From a virus: 34,747 bases of DNA. Shown here piece after piece: positions 32,837-34,747 of the stretch. The position numbers and the translations under genes were made by a program. The stretch lies in IMG/VR virus record IMGVR_UViG_3300033571_004246, positions 1 to 34,747 of that record. One strand, 5' to 3'. Below the pieces are notes generated by a model. That model worked only from the letters and a program-made list of their open reading frames with translations, had not been told where the DNA came from and searched no databases. The first letter of the stretch is position 1. Every line of letters begins with the position of its first letter.

Positions 32837-34414
32837 TTAACCTTGTTCTTCTTCGTTACCTTTGATCTTAGCAAAGGTATCAGTTAGTGTAGAATAAACA
32901 GTCCATGCATCTGGAACAGCAATATCGCTACCTGCTTCTCTGTCAGTCATATCAGGTTTAAAACTTATCGGATCAAGATTTTCATGATGCGGCCATGGTT
33001 CATGACTTGGAATACGTAGCATAATGCTATCTATTGTACTTTCTGTTTCGTCTGGATTTGCAAATGTAGGTAGTGGTTCTGGAGGAGTAGCTGATCCGGC
33101 TGATGCTGCTTCAGGGCCGTTCATATGAATAGCAGCAGCAGTTTCTGTATGATTACCTCCAGATAATATGTCTGTTGTTCCGCCAGCAGTAAATTTATTT
33201 GCACCAGCAGTATTCAAATCAAAATCTCCTGCTGTAGTAATTAAGTTATTTCCGCCTACTGTTATACCTATGTCTCCGTCTATAGAAACATTTTTATTTC
33301 CTGCAATCAATAAGTTTAAGTCACCGCCAACTTCTGTTTGATGACGATCTGCAACTTTTAAATTAAAATTGCGACCTGCTTCCATATTAATATCACGGTC
33401 AGCATAAAAATTAAAATCTTGTTTAGTATGCATACTAATACTGTCTTCTGCATAGATATCAACTTTTCCATCACTGGATAATTCTATCCAAGTAGTTCCG
33501 CGAGCATTTCCAATATAGATTAGATCCTCGCTATTGTGCATTAGTATTTGATGGCCGGTGCGAGTTCTTAATCGAAATAATTCGTTATGTGGGATTTCTG
33601 GTAGGCCGTCATCTTCGTCTTGTTCAACGGCAGCATAATCAGGAGGGCCTTCGCTGGCAGTTGTTCTACGTAAAAACTTATCGTCGCCGTCGTCCATAAC
33701 AAATGTACTGCCGCCAAATCTACTAACAAAGCCAGCTGACACCTTATGTTCAGCTTTTCCAATTTTACCTTTCTTTGCGCCAGGGCGTTTATCTATCGGA
33801 CCTGGGGTAGAAATTCCAAAGACCATTGATGGTATTTCTCTACGGGCACTACTTGATGTTATACCACGGATATCATCTTTTAATAATCCTTGGTCATTTA
33901 ATACATCTTGTAAAGGACTGGCAGGTTTAGGGATAGCAGTTGGGTCAATAGTTGACGCTTGAGCTATTTTATTGTACTCACCAACCGGTACACGTTCTTC
34001 ACTACCGTCAACGTTAAAAGAAGTAGCTGCTTGACCTGGCACCATAAAGTTCATAGCCTGATCTTGTACACACCCTATCCAATAGCCTTTACGAGGATCC
34101 CCGTCAATAAAAATTACTACAACTACTGCTCCTACATCAGGAGGTATCATCCAAAATCCGTAACTCTTTTGTGTATTATTAAAATCGTCTGGGTCTTCGC
34201 CAACATAATCAACGCTGGTCTGACCACCGAACGGACTTAGGTACTTTACTTGATGTAGTTGCCCTTGTTTAGCTTCGTCATTGCCTACTTCGTGCATAAG
34301 TTGCACCTCTAACGTGCCCATGTAGGTAGGATCGAGATGGCTAACAATTTTAGCCAAATACGGGCCGGGACTTGATTTACCTTCGCCGGGTGCTGATCTT
34401 GTTTCTTCTGCCAT
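32837..34414 (-). CDS. 5: Baseplate hub and needle protein gp5 (no lysozyme domain recognised)
   Basis: Residues about 15-130 are the OB-fold of gp5/VgrG proteins (GPYLAKIVSHLDPTYMGTLE, VKYLSPFGG, YGFWMIPPDVGAVVVVIFID, then KGYWIGCVQDQ). Residues about 308-430 are a triple-stranded beta-helix with short repeats (DGKVDIYAEDSISMHT, DRDINMEAGRNFNLKV, GDIGITVGGNNLI), forming the membrane-piercing needle. T4 gp5 has a lysozyme domain between these parts. Here the intervening text (AKKGKIGKAEHKVSAGFVSR and similar) shows no lysozyme likeness to me. The C-terminus has RIPSHEPWPHHENLDP, which I recall from cyanophage gp5-type proteins. AAGG precedes the ATG. Confidence 0.88.
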   Translation of the reverse strand: MAEETRSAPGEGKSSPGPYLAKIVSHLDPTYMGTLEVQLMHEVGNDEAKQGQLHQVKYLSPFGGQTSVDYVGEDPDDFNNTQKSYGFWMIPPDVGAVVVVIFIDGDPRKGYWIGCVQDQAMNFMVPGQAATSFNVDGSEERVPVGEYNKIAQASTIDPTAIPKPASPLQDVLNDQGLLKDDIRGITSSSARREIPSMVFGISTPGPIDKRPGAKKGKIGKAEHKVSAGFVSRFGGSTFVMDDGDDKFLRRTTASEGPPDYAAVEQDEDDGLPEIPHNELFRLRTRTGHQILMHNSEDLIYIGNARGTTWIELSSDGKVDIYAEDSISMHTKQDFNFYADRDINMEAGRNFNLKVADRHQTEVGGDLNLLIAGNKNVSIDGDIGITVGGNNLITTAGDFDLNTAGANKFTAGGTTDILSGGNHTETAAAIHMNGPEAASAGSATPPEPLPTFANPDETESTIDSIMLRIPSHEPWPHHENLDPISFKPDMTDREAGSDIAVPDAWTVYSTLTDTFAKIKGNEEEQG

Positions 34415-34422
34415 TTAATGCC

Positions 34423-34747
34423 TTATTCTGTAGATGGTGATGATGATGTATTGCCTTCAGTATCAGTTGCCAAGGTAGATCCATCATCAAATGTTTGTAT
34501 ACTCGATCCATCATCAAATGTTTGAACCGTTGGGTTATTGAACGGAGGTTGCGGGCTTGCTGCTAACATAGGCGGTGTAGTACTTTTGATTTCTTGGCCG
34601 CGGAGTCTTAATGTTTTAAGTTGCTGTGTAAATTTACCTTTATTAAAGTACGAAACAACGTTAGTTACTTTAAATAATCCGCTGAACTGTGGAACTGCGG
34701 CCGAACTATTAAACTCATACAATCCAGTAGTCTGTTCAATGTCAATA
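34423..34747 (-). CDS. C-terminal part of a baseplate hub or tail-associated protein, cut by window edge
   Basis: The frame is open to the window edge: the last in-window codons read IDIEQTTGLYEFNSS. The apparent start at 34722 is an internal TTG codon with no ribosome binding site, so this is the C-terminus of a longer gene. SGLFKVTNVVSYFNKGKFTQ followed by QLKTLRLRGQE is a pattern I associate with the ends of hub-type and LysM-linked tail proteins in T4-like phages. The final 50 residues are a low-complexity acidic tail containing a repeated QTFDDGS. The stop lies eight bases before gp5, in keeping with a hub neighbour. Confidence 0.7.
   Translation of the reverse strand, partial: IDIEQTTGLYEFNSSAAVPQFSGLFKVTNVVSYFNKGKFTQQLKTLRLRGQEIKSTTPPMLAASPQPPFNNPTVQTFDDGSSIQTFDDGSTLATDTEGNTSSSPSTE
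34478..34524 (-). repeat. Identical 20-bp direct repeat, 27-bp period
   Basis: The 20 bases at 34478-34497 recur exactly at 34505-34524 and encode the doubled QTFDDGS in the acidic tail of the partial hub-associated protein. It looks like a recent in-frame duplication. Confidence 0.85.

Noticed and set aside
34423-34722. Complete 99-residue gene starting at TTG 34722
   Set aside because: The frame stays open to the window edge (codons IDIEQTTG precede the TTG) and no ribosome binding site is present, so it is the end of a longer gene.
1-34747. tRNA or other structured RNA genes
   Set aside because: Apart from the hairpin at 4140-4184, the gaps between genes are under 55 bases and show no cloverleaf or known riboswitch pattern.

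Overview
The window is a late virion-structure block of a T4-like myovirus (tailed phage with a contractile tail). All supported genes lie on the minus strand and are tightly packed, often overlapping by 1 to 8 bases, and transcription runs from the right edge to the left. Recognisable T4-type baseplate proteins (gp5 hub, gp25 and gp6 wedge), T4-type late-promoter boxes and the style of the fibre genes point to the marine and freshwater T4-like phages (cyanophage or Pelagibacter-phage type). The DNA is AT-rich by eye. I cannot name the host, and there are no tRNAs or host genes in the window.

Right part (about 34747 to 28859): the C-terminal end of a hub or tail-associated protein cut by the window edge, then gp5 (OB domain and beta-helix needle, no lysozyme domain recognised), gp25 and an enlarged gp6. 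A late promoter sits just before gp6. Middle (28859 to 14652): one 4735-residue virion protein directly coupled to gp6, occupying 41% of the window. It is a mosaic: a cupredoxin-like fold near the N-terminus, two short CBM5/12-like W/Y motifs, a seven-repeat FG-GAP-type beta-propeller with a foreign module inserted in one blade, several GxGY beta repeats, and a conserved C-terminal region.

Left-middle (14648 to 4206): a run of fibre, adhesin or appendage genes that share exchangeable modules. Three have the same N-terminal module, two share a C-terminal module, two share LGG-type repeats, one carries 18 tetrapeptide repeats, and one ends in a gp12-like collar domain with an HxH metal site. 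Two more late promoters lie inside this run.

A 70-base gap (4136 to 4205) separates the structural block from the next group. It holds a terminator-like hairpin whose 3' arm contains the ribosome binding site of the next gene, with a possible sigma70-type promoter overlapping it. To the left (4135 to 1) come a small conserved-looking protein, two tandem GT-A-like glycosyltransferase paralogues, an unknown protein, and a second, different pair of tandem glycosyltransferase-like paralogues, the last cut by the left edge. The likely theme is building the baseplate and host-recognition fibres, followed by genes that may modify glycans. The target of the glycosyltransferases is unknown.
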